Positions 16,601 through 24,924 are shown, numbered from the stretch's first letter. The stretch is 51,743 nucleotides of DNA from UBA2862 sp045637485 (GCA_045637485.1 JAZTZK010000195.1:1-51743); one strand, 5' to 3'. Translations and numbers: made by a program. Notes: generated from the letters alone by a model not told the origin.

Positions 16601-17801
16601 GCCGACGTTCGCGCCGACGTCCGAGCCGACGTCTGTACCGGCGTCCGAGCCGACGTTCGCGCCGGCGTCCGAGCCGTCGTCCGGACCGGAATCCGGACCG
16701 CCATCCAGACCGGACTTTGAAACGGCGCCTGAATCGGCTCCCGATAACGTGCGGGCGGGGGACGATTCCGGGAGCGTTCCGCGGATGCGCGCGGATGCGC
16801 TCACCGGGGAAGAGGTGGAAAGCCGCATGGGCGCCGTTCTCGGCAGCGGCATTCCCAGGAGCGAGGTGCGGTATATCGCGTTTGCGGACAGCCTGGATAA
16901 CGCGCCGATGGGGGCATGGGATGTCTCCGAAGCGGGCGACGGCAGCGTCATGGCCTGGATCAGCAACGCAGAGCTGACCGTCGCGGGCAGGGGCGGTGTG
17001 AACGCGCCTGCGAATGCGATGGGGCTTTTCGCCAACTATACGAACCTGGCGGGCGTCTCGTTCAACGGCTGCTTCCGGACGGCTGAAACGACGGATATGA
17101 GCTATATGTTCTACGGGGACGAGCAGCTCGCAGAATTGGACTGCTCTGATTTCGATACCTCCCGGGTACGGAGCATGCGGTCGATGTTCAACAACTGCTA
17201 CAGGCTCAGGGCGCTGAATGTCGCCGGCTTTGAAACGAAGCAGGTGACGGATATGGGCTTTATGTTCCGGGGCTGCGAGAGCATCGGGGCTTTGGACCTG
17301 ACCGGGTTTGACACGGCCAATGTGACCGATATGCAATCGATGTTTGCCGAATGCAGGTCGTTGACCCAGCTGGACGCTTCCCGGTTCAGCACGGGCAACG
17401 TACGAAACTTCAACCAGATGTTCATGTACTGCACGCGCATGGACAAGCTCCAGGTGTCAGACGCGTTCGTAGCGCTGGGAGATCCGGCCCCCGGGACCGA
17501 GGACATGCTCACCAACGGTCCGCTGCACATTCAGAATGGAGACGATGTCATTGATACTGAACAGTGGCAGCGCATCGTGCGGATCGCTTCCGGCATCCAA
17601 AAGGGCGACAAGGGGTCGTCCGTCGAATGGATACAGCGAGTATTGTCGAAGCTGGGCTATCTTAACGGCGCGATCGACGGCGACTTTGGCAAGCAGACGC
17701 AAAGCGCCCTGATGGAATTCCAGAGCAAATGCGGCCTGGAGTCGTCGGGCGTCGCGGACGACGGGACGCTGAAAGCCCTGGCCCGACAGATTTTGGATTG
17801 A
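13629..17801 (+). CDS. Four-module BspA/DUF285 LRR surface protein, peptidoglycan-binding tail
   Basis: A 1390-residue secreted protein. A signal peptide ends near ASA (about residue 24). Four homologous modules follow, each opening with a 'VLGSxIxRxxIxxIEF...GAWDVSExGDGSV.AW' segment, then DUF285-type leucine-rich repeats ('MFxxCxxLxxLDVSGFDTSxVTDM'). Modules begin near residues 33, 315, 630 and 1050. Ser/Pro/Glu/Thr linkers join the later ones. The last 75 residues are a PG_binding_1 domain (KGDKGSSVEWIQRVLSKLGY, then GDFGKQTQSALMEFQ), which should hold it on peptidoglycan. The start is ATG 13629 with GGAGGA eight bases upstream. BspA-type LRR proteins mediate adhesion or protein binding in other bacteria; the partner is unknown here. 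It lies between kinase and phosphatase genes on one strand, so it may be their output or sensor. Confidence 0.88.
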   Translation: MRRRLGCMLVVMLLVLAHMQVASAAEESDERRIREDTLTGTQLSEGTGTVLGSDISRADIATIEVLNSLECAPEGAWDVSAAGDGSVMAWVKDGALTIAANGGVKAPRNATGMFANYTNATDIRFNGCFDTSDTENMYGMFIGCTALQTLDIAGFDTSGATNMAFMFSDCGQLKALDVSGFDTSRVEDMNTMFQSCASLEELDVSGFDTSLVTALDYMFYNCPKLKALDASGFDTQSVTTLKRMFYNCGALQKVLVSRRFVVGNCVDTEDMFTRSTAVIERDGVTMTTGEWLSSDLTKTPAASLNWPRLREDAPSSEQFDNHTGTVLGSAIFRSDILSIEFRNSLEGAPEGAWDVSESGDGSVQAWVTDGALTIAGNGGVRAPESAYMLFSDYNNVTSIRFNGCFDTYETNDMTGMFYGCGALQTLDIDGFDTFGVTNMAFMFSDCAQLKTLDVSGFNTSRVKDMNTMFQSCTSLEELDLSGFDTSDVTAMDYMFNGCASLKQLDVSGFDTNRVTTLKHMFYGCAALEEIRMGRSFEVADGADTEGMFTKTNATIVFNGAHMTPEAWLNGGEATGSEAMPEGTAEPVYATASPQPDITGVTKPATDDAPVSYAAAAPVSLSGGHRLRSDVLDNSQLSDVSGTVLGSDINRDEVTSIEFHSSLEGAPEFAWDASEAEDESVLAWLSGGTLNIAADGGVLAPVDGRGLFANYTNVTSIRFNDSFDTSEMTNMYAMFSMDSSLKALDASCMDTSAATNMFAMFNACNSLVSLNISGFDTRNVENMSGMFYNCAVLEALDVSEFDTSSVTDMNGMFRSCEKLKTLDVSGFDTSLVIDMTNMFYNCEQLEALDLSGFNTACVTSMNYMFCRCSALKRIVFTGLDLSNVTDMEYTFSECESLAELRVGDDSPADRPNISVINIFDQSPRVMIYSNGARLTPEQWLGNEATEPQSVQDTDANAAFNGQTKTLEEREQSTVAEQASEPTSEPTSAPRPEPTFAPTSEPTSVPASEPTFAPASEPSSGPESGPPSRPDFETAPESAPDNVRAGDDSGSVPRMRADALTGEEVESRMGAVLGSGIPRSEVRYIAFADSLDNAPMGAWDVSEAGDGSVMAWISNAELTVAGRGGVNAPANAMGLFANYTNLAGVSFNGCFRTAETTDMSYMFYGDEQLAELDCSDFDTSRVRSMRSMFNNCYRLRALNVAGFETKQVTDMGFMFRGCESIGALDLTGFDTANVTDMQSMFAECRSLTQLDASRFSTGNVRNFNQMFMYCTRMDKLQVSDAFVALGDPAPGTEDMLTNGPLHIQNGDDVIDTEQWQRIVRIASGIQKGDKGSSVEWIQRVLSKLGYLNGAIDGDFGKQTQSALMEFQSKCGLESSGVADDGTLKALARQILD

Positions 17802-17917
17802 CCTCCCTTTCCCCGACGCTGCGCGCCGCAACGCTTCCCGTTGAATGGCGGCACGGGCATTTGCCGGAACGACCGCAGGGGCCTGGAGCCACGGAAAAAG
17901 TATAAAGGTGAGATGCT

Positions 17918-18682
17918 ATGAAATACAAAATCATTTCCGATACGGCAATGGACAAGGGTCGACGGGAGATCCAGCAGGACGCTGTCTGCGTATCGGAGCA
18001 TGGCAGAAGGGGCTTCCTTGCGGTGCTTTCGGATGGCATAGGCGGCATGGAAGGCGGCGAAGCGTTCAGCAGGATTGCGACGGAAGAGATGAAAAAGGGC
18101 TTTGAAACGGGCAATGTCGCCGGTGACCTGTGTACGCGCCTTGAAATACTCTATGAAAGCGCTCGGAGCGTGGCGTTGGAATTCAAGGATACCCAACAGA
18201 TTGACGGTGGCGCAACGGTGGTTGCGGTGTTGATCCGCAATGACATGTGCGCGTTCCTCTCCGTTGGAGACAGCCGGATCTATCTCTACCGGGCAGGAGG
18301 GTTGATCCAGCTGAATCGGGAACATACGTATGGGAAAATGCTGGACGAGATGGCTGCCCTGGGCCGGATCCCCAGGGAGGAGGCAAGGAACAATATCTAC
18401 CGCAAGGCGCTGACGAACAACCTGACGGAGACGAACGAGCCCGCTTGGGACATATGCGCGCACCCGTTCCGCCTCCAGGCAGGCGATAAGCTCGTGCTGA
18501 TGAGCGACGGCGTCTTTGGCGCGCTGGATGATGATATGCTGGTCAGGCTCATGCCGGGGCCCGCGGATGTGTGCGCGCACCGGATCATTGAGGCGGTACA
18601 CAACAGAGATATGCCCAGACAGGACAACAACAGCGCCATCGTGATCAGCCTTTTTGAGGACGAAGCGGGCGCAGATCGATAG
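17918..18682 (+). CDS. Soluble PP2C-type protein phosphatase
   Basis: A 254-residue PPM/PP2C Ser/Thr phosphatase with all metal-binding motifs: QQDAV (Asp21), LSDGIGGMEGG (Asp39), SVGDSRIYLYR, LMSDGVFGALDDD and QDNNSAIV near the C-terminus. No membrane segment or signal peptide, so it acts in the cytoplasm. It should reverse phosphorylation by the kinases encoded at 10956 and 20880. The ribosome site is AAAGGTGAG. It lies 116 bp after the LRR gene with no clear promoter or terminator between, and 11 bp before the second phosphatase, so it probably belongs to one transcript with the following genes. Confidence 0.9.
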   Translation: MKYKIISDTAMDKGRREIQQDAVCVSEHGRRGFLAVLSDGIGGMEGGEAFSRIATEEMKKGFETGNVAGDLCTRLEILYESARSVALEFKDTQQIDGGATVVAVLIRNDMCAFLSVGDSRIYLYRAGGLIQLNREHTYGKMLDEMAALGRIPREEARNNIYRKALTNNLTETNEPAWDICAHPFRLQAGDKLVLMSDGVFGALDDDMLVRLMPGPADVCAHRIIEAVHNRDMPRQDNNSAIVISLFEDEAGADR

Positions 18683-18693
18683 GGGGGGCGAGG

Positions 18694-20217
18694 ATGGAAA
18701 AGGACAGCAGTTTTTTCGATAAAACGAGAAACAACGGGGATAAAAGGGCTGACGGGAACTTCTTTTCCGAACAGAATAACAATGATAAGCCGACAGCCGG
18801 GAACATCCCCCAGCCTGCGGCCAAGCCGACAGCCGGGAACAGCGCCCAGACCGAGGCCAAGCCGACAGCCGGAAACAGTGCCCGGACCGAGGCCAAGCCG
18901 ACAGCCGGGAACAGCACCAAGATCGAGGATGAGACGGCCCCCGCAGACAGCACCCAGGCTGGGGATAAGACGGCATCCTCAGACAGCGCCCAGGCCGAGG
19001 ATAAGACGGCGGACGGGGACGGCGCGGCAGCCGTAGACGCCACAGTGGCCGAGGATGGCGCAAAAGCCGGCGACGCTTCGACTGCCACAGAGGAAGAGGC
19101 TGCCACAGAGGAAGAGACTGCCACAGAGGAAGAGGCTGTCGCCGTCGATGCGGATAGCGCAAACGAAGCTGAAGCGGCGCAGACCTCGGCCCCAATCGAA
19201 GTTATCAATACTCCGAAGCCCGATCCGGTGCCATCAGCAAGCGGCGGTAGCCTGTGGATCGCGATCATTGCGGGCCTGGCGGTATTGATCGCGGTGGTGT
19301 TGCTGCTGAAGCACTTTGTTCTTGACCGCAGAGCAGGCAACAGCGGGAATGGTTCTCGCGGGCCCCAGTCCCCGGACGGCGCGGAGAATGTGAACAGGGG
19401 CAAGCACATTGCCAAAGCGCAGAGGCCTATTGGATCGGTTAGCGCGACGATGGCCGCGGAGGATTCGCAGGCGCAATCCCAATACAGCGTCGGTTGTGCG
19501 CAATGGATTGGCAAGCGTGAAGACCAGGAGGATGCCCTGATGGTTTCCGAATGGAGAAATGCCAATGCCGTTGCAAGCAGGGGAATCCTGGCGGCTGTTG
19601 CCGATGGCATCGGCGGTCTGGATGACGGGCAGATAGCGAGCCAGACCCTGATGAGATCGTTTGAGGATGGATTTGAACAGCTTGAAAGCGAATTGTCTCC
19701 CCAGGGAAAGCTGTTGGAGCTGACGGCTCAGGGGCAGCGCAAGGTACTGGACATCAACAGGCGCGGCCGGCGATGCGGCACAACGCTGGTCGCCGTGCTG
19801 ATACAGGACGGGTATCTGTCCACCATTTCGGTGGGCGACAGCCGGATTGTCCTGTACCGCTCCGGAATATTGCTCCAGCTGAACCGTGAACATGTCAATG
19901 CCCGCGTCAGGGATGAAGAAACCGCCTTCGGCGGCGCCACGCCGGTAGAGGGCAGGCGACGGGCCGCGTTGACCTCCTATATCGGCAAGGAGGACCTTCG
20001 CGAGCTGGACCGCACGCTGAATCCGACCAGGCTTATTTCCGGGGATCGCGTGCTGCTTATGTCGGACGGCGTATTCGGTATTCTTAGCGATGACCAGCTG
20101 GTTGCGGTTCTGGAACAGGACGCGCAGAAGGCTGCCGATTCGATCATCAGCCAGGTGCAGAAGCAGAAGAATCAATACCAGGACAACGCGACGGTGGTTG
20201 TCATCGAAGTGAAGTGA
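18694..20217 (+). CDS. Membrane-anchored PP2C phosphatase with long disordered arm
   Basis: 507 residues. The first about 180 are low-complexity, with KPTAGN repeats and then ATEEE repeats. One hydrophobic helix follows (LWIAIIAGLAVLIAVVLLL, about 184-203), then a linker and a PP2C domain of about 265-507. Phosphatase motifs are intact: REDQEDAL, VADGIGGLDDGQ, SVGDSRIVLYR, LMSDGVFGILSDD, YQDNATVVV. The catalytic domain aligns closely with the preceding gene, suggesting duplication. No signal peptide is seen. Since the catalytic domain must face the cytoplasm, the Thr/Ala-rich N-terminal arm would lie outside. It starts 11 bp after the first phosphatase. The arm could be a wall-spanning sensor, but that is inference. 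Confidence 0.85.
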   Translation: MEKDSSFFDKTRNNGDKRADGNFFSEQNNNDKPTAGNIPQPAAKPTAGNSAQTEAKPTAGNSARTEAKPTAGNSTKIEDETAPADSTQAGDKTASSDSAQAEDKTADGDGAAAVDATVAEDGAKAGDASTATEEEAATEEETATEEEAVAVDADSANEAEAAQTSAPIEVINTPKPDPVPSASGGSLWIAIIAGLAVLIAVVLLLKHFVLDRRAGNSGNGSRGPQSPDGAENVNRGKHIAKAQRPIGSVSATMAAEDSQAQSQYSVGCAQWIGKREDQEDALMVSEWRNANAVASRGILAAVADGIGGLDDGQIASQTLMRSFEDGFEQLESELSPQGKLLELTAQGQRKVLDINRRGRRCGTTLVAVLIQDGYLSTISVGDSRIVLYRSGILLQLNREHVNARVRDEETAFGGATPVEGRRRAALTSYIGKEDLRELDRTLNPTRLISGDRVLLMSDGVFGILSDDQLVAVLEQDAQKAADSIISQVQKQKNQYQDNATVVVIEVK

Positions 20218-20262
20218 TTTTTTTCCGTATTTCATGCTTTTTGAGATTGGAGGATCTGCCGT

Positions 20263-20877
20263 ATGGAGAGCAAGCGGAATTTCTACTACAACAATGAGGG
20301 CGCGAACGGGATGATGAACAACGCCAACATCGGTCCGACTGTGCCGGATGAATCCTTTGGCCCGACGGAGCCTGCCAAGCCGGAACAGAGGCATAACTAT
20401 GGCGACCTGAACGATCGGAAGACCTATGACGGCGGGAAGACCGTCCCGGAAATCGAACACACCAACGTGATCGAGGACGAACAGCTTGTGGTTGTGGGCT
20501 GGCTGGTCAGCATCAGCGGCGACTGCATGGGCAAGGACTTTCACCTGTATTTCGGTGAAAACGTCATTGGACGCGGCAGGAACGAGCCCGGGAGGGTGAA
20601 TCTCAGCGACAAGAACATCCATGGCGGCGGAGAGCTGGTGCTGTTCTACGACCCGGTAAACAACCAGTATACGATCAGGCCCAAGGAGGGCGGGAATTGC
20701 CTGTGCTATTTGAACGATACGCGCAGCATAATGGAAGGATTGACGCTTTCCGCATACGATTGCATTACGCTGCGGCAGCGAAAAATCGGCAACGATGTCA
20801 TATGCAAGCTGATGTTCATTCCCCTGTGCAGCGAGCGCTTCACATGGGATAAAGGCGTCACAGAGAGGAATGGTTGA
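20263..20877 (+). CDS. FHA-like protein with degenerate phosphopeptide site
   Basis: 204 residues. The first about 75 are polar and probably unstructured. A C-terminal FHA-like beta domain (about 80-195) follows, with the start of the fold visible at ENVIGRGRNEPGRVNLSD. The Arg of the GR motif is present, but the SxxH segment reads NIHGGGELV and the usual NG loop reads CLCYLND. Phosphothreonine binding may therefore be lost or altered. A threonine-rich N-terminal stretch (TVPDE, TEPAK, RKTYDGGKTV) could itself be a kinase target, as in GarA-type FHA proteins. The gene sits between a phosphatase and a kinase and nearly abuts the latter, so it is likely an adaptor of this system. Confidence 0.65.
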   Translation: MESKRNFYYNNEGANGMMNNANIGPTVPDESFGPTEPAKPEQRHNYGDLNDRKTYDGGKTVPEIEHTNVIEDEQLVVVGWLVSISGDCMGKDFHLYFGENVIGRGRNEPGRVNLSDKNIHGGGELVLFYDPVNNQYTIRPKEGGNCLCYLNDTRSIMEGLTLSAYDCITLRQRKIGNDVICKLMFIPLCSERFTWDKGVTERNG

Positions 20878-20879
20878 TC

Positions 20880-22637
20880 ATGTCGGAGCAATCGCTCAGC
20901 GTTGCGGGGGGCTGGGCCTTACCCGATGGCGCAAAACTGGATAATGGCAATATCACTATCCGGGGCGTGTTGGGAGAGGGTGGCTTTGGCATAACCTACC
21001 GGGCGGATGATTTGTTCTTTGGCGAGATTGCCCTGAAGGAATTCCTGCCCATATCGATGGTTATGAAGCGCAGCGATCAACCGGGCAGCTATGATGTCGT
21101 TGTAAAGCCGGAGAAAGCAGCCACCTTTAAGAACTCCATGCGGCAGTTCTGGCGCGAACCCCGCATTATCAGTTCGCTCAAACACCCCAACATCGTGGAG
21201 GTGCTGTTTGACTTCCAGGAAAACAACACCGCGTATTATGGCATGCGACTGCTCAAGGGCATGGAGCTTGCCAAATGGCTGCAGAAGCGTGGGAAGCCGT
21301 TGGACTATAAGGCTGCGTCCGAAATCATGTTCCCGGTGATGGATGCGCTGATTTACATGCACCAGAAGGGAACCTACCATCGCGATATCAGCCCGTCCAA
21401 CATCTTTTTGGAGCAGTCAGGCGGCGGATGGCGCCCGGTTCTGATCGATTTCGGCGCGGCATACACGGCTCAAAAGGACTTTACCCATACGTTTAACAGG
21501 GTTTACAACAAGAATTTCTCTCCGCCGGAGCAGAACTGGGACGGTAATTACCAGGGGCCTCATTCGGATGTCTATGCCTTTTGCGCGACGTTTTACTACA
21601 TGATGACGGGCATAGTCCCACCGCCGCCCATTGAGCGCGGCACAGATGAGGCGGACAGATTGAAGCCGCTGATCAATGCGATTCCCGAAGGGTTGCCGCC
21701 GGTTTCCCGGAATGTGAGCGACGCGATCATGAACGGGCTGAAGCTCAATCCGCAGACGCGCACCCGGGATATGCAACAGCTCAAGCAGGCCCTCGGCGGC
21801 ACGGGGACGCAGGATCTCACGGATCCTTTTGACGTCACGAAGAGGGTCACAGAGCAGGACTCAAAGAGTATCACACGGTCCGATGAATCCGATGAGAAGA
21901 TGGAAACGTTCGACATGCAGCCCCGAAAGGCTTCGTTACGTCCGCTTTTCGGCCTCCTGCTGGACTGGGTGCTGGCATACCTGGTGTATATTGCGGTGAA
22001 GTCGGCGGGGCTGTCATGGGAAATCAGCGTGGCAGTGAGCGCGATTCTCTTCCTGGTCGTCAACGGCCTGCTCGCGGGAAACGGCGGCACGGCCGGACAG
22101 CGAATCGTCGGTTACCCCATCCGGCTCAAGACAAAGGGAAGCGGTTTCCCGTATGCCTTTGTGCGCCTGCTGGCGCCCTTATCCCTGATTGACGAAGCCG
22201 TCGCCTGTGGGAAGAAGGGCTTTCATCCCATAACCAACGGCTTGTTTACGCAGTATAGCGATACGCCGGACGATGATGACAGCGCGGGCGCGACCATCCT
22301 GCTGAAGTCGAAGGACCGGGAGAGAGTGCGCGCCCGATTGGTTTGCGTGGCAGGTGAATACATCGGCAGAGTCATCGAACTCGACGCGCCGCAGATGTTC
22401 GGGAGGGACAAGCCCGCTACGCTGATATTTCAGGATAACCATATCAGCTCCCATCATTGCATGCTGCGCCGCATGAGCGAGAGGACCTGGCATGTGATCG
22501 ATATGAAGTCAAAGAACGGTACATACCTGAACGGCAAGAGGATCGCTTCCGGCGTCGCGTCGGATGCGTTGAAGCCGGGCGACAGGCTGGCCTTGTGCAA
22601 GGAAGAATTCATTTATGAGGAGGGGCAAATAAGATGA
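20880..22637 (+). CDS. Ser/Thr kinase-RDD-FHA fusion
   Basis: A 585-residue protein. The kinase domain is at about 25-300: G-loop GVLGEGGFG, Lys in IALKEF, HRDISPSN, DFG in LIDFGAAY. A membrane domain of RDD type spans about 345-450, with the LLLDW Asp and the TAGQRIVGYPI motif. The C-terminal FHA domain spans about 480-580 with GRDK, ISSHHC and KNGTYLNG, all phosphothreonine contacts present. As in the other kinase, the loop after HRD carries Ser rather than Lys. The FHA could bind the kinase's own phosphorylated segments or those of the vWA and ABC partners. The start is uncertain: ATG 20880, or TTG 20874 which overlaps the FHA gene stop. The 3' end overlaps the next gene by ATGA. A kinase fused to both RDD and FHA is unusual. 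Confidence 0.85.
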   Translation: MSEQSLSVAGGWALPDGAKLDNGNITIRGVLGEGGFGITYRADDLFFGEIALKEFLPISMVMKRSDQPGSYDVVVKPEKAATFKNSMRQFWREPRIISSLKHPNIVEVLFDFQENNTAYYGMRLLKGMELAKWLQKRGKPLDYKAASEIMFPVMDALIYMHQKGTYHRDISPSNIFLEQSGGGWRPVLIDFGAAYTAQKDFTHTFNRVYNKNFSPPEQNWDGNYQGPHSDVYAFCATFYYMMTGIVPPPPIERGTDEADRLKPLINAIPEGLPPVSRNVSDAIMNGLKLNPQTRTRDMQQLKQALGGTGTQDLTDPFDVTKRVTEQDSKSITRSDESDEKMETFDMQPRKASLRPLFGLLLDWVLAYLVYIAVKSAGLSWEISVAVSAILFLVVNGLLAGNGGTAGQRIVGYPIRLKTKGSGFPYAFVRLLAPLSLIDEAVACGKKGFHPITNGLFTQYSDTPDDDDSAGATILLKSKDRERVRARLVCVAGEYIGRVIELDAPQMFGRDKPATLIFQDNHISSHHCMLRRMSERTWHVIDMKSKNGTYLNGKRIASGVASDALKPGDRLALCKEEFIYEEGQIR

Positions 22638-24733
22638 GGATTAGGACGGGCAGGAATCGAGGCGTTCGCAGGCTGTGCCTGTGGATGGCGTTGGTGCTTC
22701 TGGCGGCCTGCGCGCTGGGCGGCGGAACCACTGCGGTCGCGGAACGCAGGGGCATCCCGGAGCTGGATATTCAATGGGCGGCCGTGCGCGAGGGCGGCAA
22801 TATCGACATGCTGCTCTACAGCAGGAGCAACAATCTCAAGGCGATAGACCTGGCGCTGAGCGCGGGAGATATCGACATCCCCATCGATACCGTCGAGCCC
22901 TTTGTCGGGGGTACGACCTGGGTGATCCTGGTTGACTCGGCCAATGTCAACACGAGCGACGGCACTGAGCCGATACGGGCGACGATCAAGAATCTGCTTG
23001 AGAGCATGCGGAACGAAGATAACGGGGTCATTCTCTCCATTGCGGACGCATTGAGGGGCATCAACCTGAGAGCCAAGCAGCAGCTGATGTCCGCGGAACC
23101 GCCGGTCATCAAGAAGGATACCCAGGAGCGGAGGCTGTTTGAGGCGATCGACAGGGCCCTGACCTTCCTGGAGACGGCAGACGGCGTCTGTGAACACGCC
23201 GTGCTGACGGTCATCACAAACGGAAAGAATCTCTACGAGGCCGCAGTAAGCAGCAACAACCTCATACAGCGCATCAGCAATGAACCCGTCACCGTGTACA
23301 CGGTGGTTTATGGGACAGAGAACGCAAAGAACGCCCCGTCGATGAGCACGCTGCACAGGATGGCTGAATTGAGCTGCGGCGGCATCAGCGTGTTTGACAG
23401 GCCCGATGCCGGTGACCCGGGGGCCGCAAGGGTGGTCAGCACCATCAGGAGCAATGAGGCGCACTTTTTCAGGGCGATGGCCCACGTGCCGGCCAGCGGC
23501 GCTTCGGGATCTGAATTGAGACTGCGCACAGCATCGGGCGGGAATGAAACCAACTGGGCCCTTGCCGAGGACGAAAAGGGAAGGCTCGCCGGATCCGGGG
23601 GTGAAGCGTCGGAACCTGCGGAAGAGCACGGCGATGAGCAGAATCAGGATCGTCCTGCCGAGGACGATAAGGAAAAGCCCGACGAATCCGGGGATGAAGC
23701 GTCGGAATCTACGGAAGAGCAAGGCGATGAGCAGAATCAGGATCATCCTGCCGAGGGCGAGTCTGAAAAGAAGAATGAGGATGGACGCAGCGAAGGAGAG
23801 GGCGAGAAAAAGGAAGAGGAAGACTCTGTCGAAATAGAGAAGAAGCGGCCGGAAGTAACAGACTCGCCCACGGCGAAGCCGACTGCTACGGCGAAGGTGA
23901 CGGAATCGCCCACGGCGACGGCGGCGGCGACGGAAGCACCCACAGCCACGGCCGATACGAAGGATGCCGCCACAACAACGACGGAGGATACCTCAACAAC
24001 GGAGGACACCTCGACAACGGAGGACACCACAGCGACGGAGGCCTCCGCAACGACGGAGGAATCTACGGCAACGGAGGCCTCCACAACGACGGATGATTCC
24101 ACGACAACAGGGGAATCGACATCGGGGCTCCAGGGGATATTCACCTGGCCCCCGAGCAACTGGAAGGGATATTTGGCGTATGGGCTCATCGCGCTTGCCG
24201 TTTTGATTGCGATCATACTGATCATCGTGAAACTGACGAAGAAAAAGAAGGCGCCTGAGGAGGATACTGATCAATTCAGCAAGACACAGGTGCGGACGAG
24301 TCCTGCCGACGTCAGAGATATGGGATACGGCCGGCCGGATGATCGCGGGAGGCCACGGTATGACAACGATGAGATAAATGTGACGCTGGTCGACGTCGAC
24401 AACCCCAGAAACAGGTATTCCGCGTACATGAGGCAAAACGAATTGAGCATCGGTCGCGGCGGCGTGGACGACAGGGGCAGGCCGGTGGCCATTGACTTGC
24501 GCATCGACACGGACGACGCAAAGCTGTCCCGCAAGCATGCCGTGTTCCAGATGAAGGATGGCAGGATGATGGTGAACGATTGCAGTACCAACGGCATTTA
24601 CGTTGGCGATTCGACGCGGAGGATCGACATGCCGACGGAAATCCATCAGAAGACGATTCTGAGGATGGGCAATGCGCGGTTCATGGTCACCTGGACGATG
24701 GGGAGCGCGCCTTACAACCAGGGCGGTCGCTGA
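22634..24733 (+). CDS. Exported vWA-like protein with TM and cytoplasmic FHA
   Basis: 699 residues. The N-terminal signal sequence contains LLAAC (possible lipobox, Cys26) and AVA (possible signal peptidase I site near 35). A vWA-like domain spans about 50-290: WVILVDSANVN in the MIDAS strand, LFEAIDRALTFL, AVLTVITNG, VTVYTVVYG. The classic DxSxS and TDG metal residues are not conserved. A low-complexity acidic and Thr-rich stalk (about 300-505) leads to a TM helix (about 511-533), a KKKK stop, and an FHA domain (about 580-695) with intact GRGG, LSRKH and STNG. Outside-ligand to inside-phosphoprotein coupling is suggested. The ATG overlaps the kinase stop (ATGA), so the two are translationally coupled. 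vWA, kinase and PP2C triads are known from TerY-P and T6SS PpkA/PppA systems, but with the vWA in the cytoplasm. Confidence 0.8.
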   Translation: MRIRTGRNRGVRRLCLWMALVLLAACALGGGTTAVAERRGIPELDIQWAAVREGGNIDMLLYSRSNNLKAIDLALSAGDIDIPIDTVEPFVGGTTWVILVDSANVNTSDGTEPIRATIKNLLESMRNEDNGVILSIADALRGINLRAKQQLMSAEPPVIKKDTQERRLFEAIDRALTFLETADGVCEHAVLTVITNGKNLYEAAVSSNNLIQRISNEPVTVYTVVYGTENAKNAPSMSTLHRMAELSCGGISVFDRPDAGDPGAARVVSTIRSNEAHFFRAMAHVPASGASGSELRLRTASGGNETNWALAEDEKGRLAGSGGEASEPAEEHGDEQNQDRPAEDDKEKPDESGDEASESTEEQGDEQNQDHPAEGESEKKNEDGRSEGEGEKKEEEDSVEIEKKRPEVTDSPTAKPTATAKVTESPTATAAATEAPTATADTKDAATTTTEDTSTTEDTSTTEDTTATEASATTEESTATEASTTTDDSTTTGESTSGLQGIFTWPPSNWKGYLAYGLIALAVLIAIILIIVKLTKKKKAPEEDTDQFSKTQVRTSPADVRDMGYGRPDDRGRPRYDNDEINVTLVDVDNPRNRYSAYMRQNELSIGRGGVDDRGRPVAIDLRIDTDDAKLSRKHAVFQMKDGRMMVNDCSTNGIYVGDSTRRIDMPTEIHQKTILRMGNARFMVTWTMGSAPYNQGGR

Positions 24734-24764
24734 TCCGCATCCGAATCAACATTAAATAGCTTTT

Positions 24765-24835
24765 CGACAAGCGTCACTTGCGGATTTCCGGATTGTCCTG
24801 TCGGCAATCCGAGAAATCCGCAATGCCGCTTGTCG
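24765..24835 (+). other. Long imperfect stem-loop
   Basis: A 71-nt dyad: CGACAAGCG, TTGCGGATTTC and GGATTG on the left arm pair with CAATCCG, GAAATCCGCAA and CGCTTGTCG on the right, with small bulges. No T-run follows. It may end or process the kinase/FHA transcript or stabilise its 3' end. Confidence 0.6.
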
Positions 24836-24924
24836 GTATACCGGGAATTGTGCTGTGATAATGATTATATTGTAAAATATGAATGGTACTTAACCCGGAT
24901 ATAGTTTATTTGGTTTTTTTGAGA

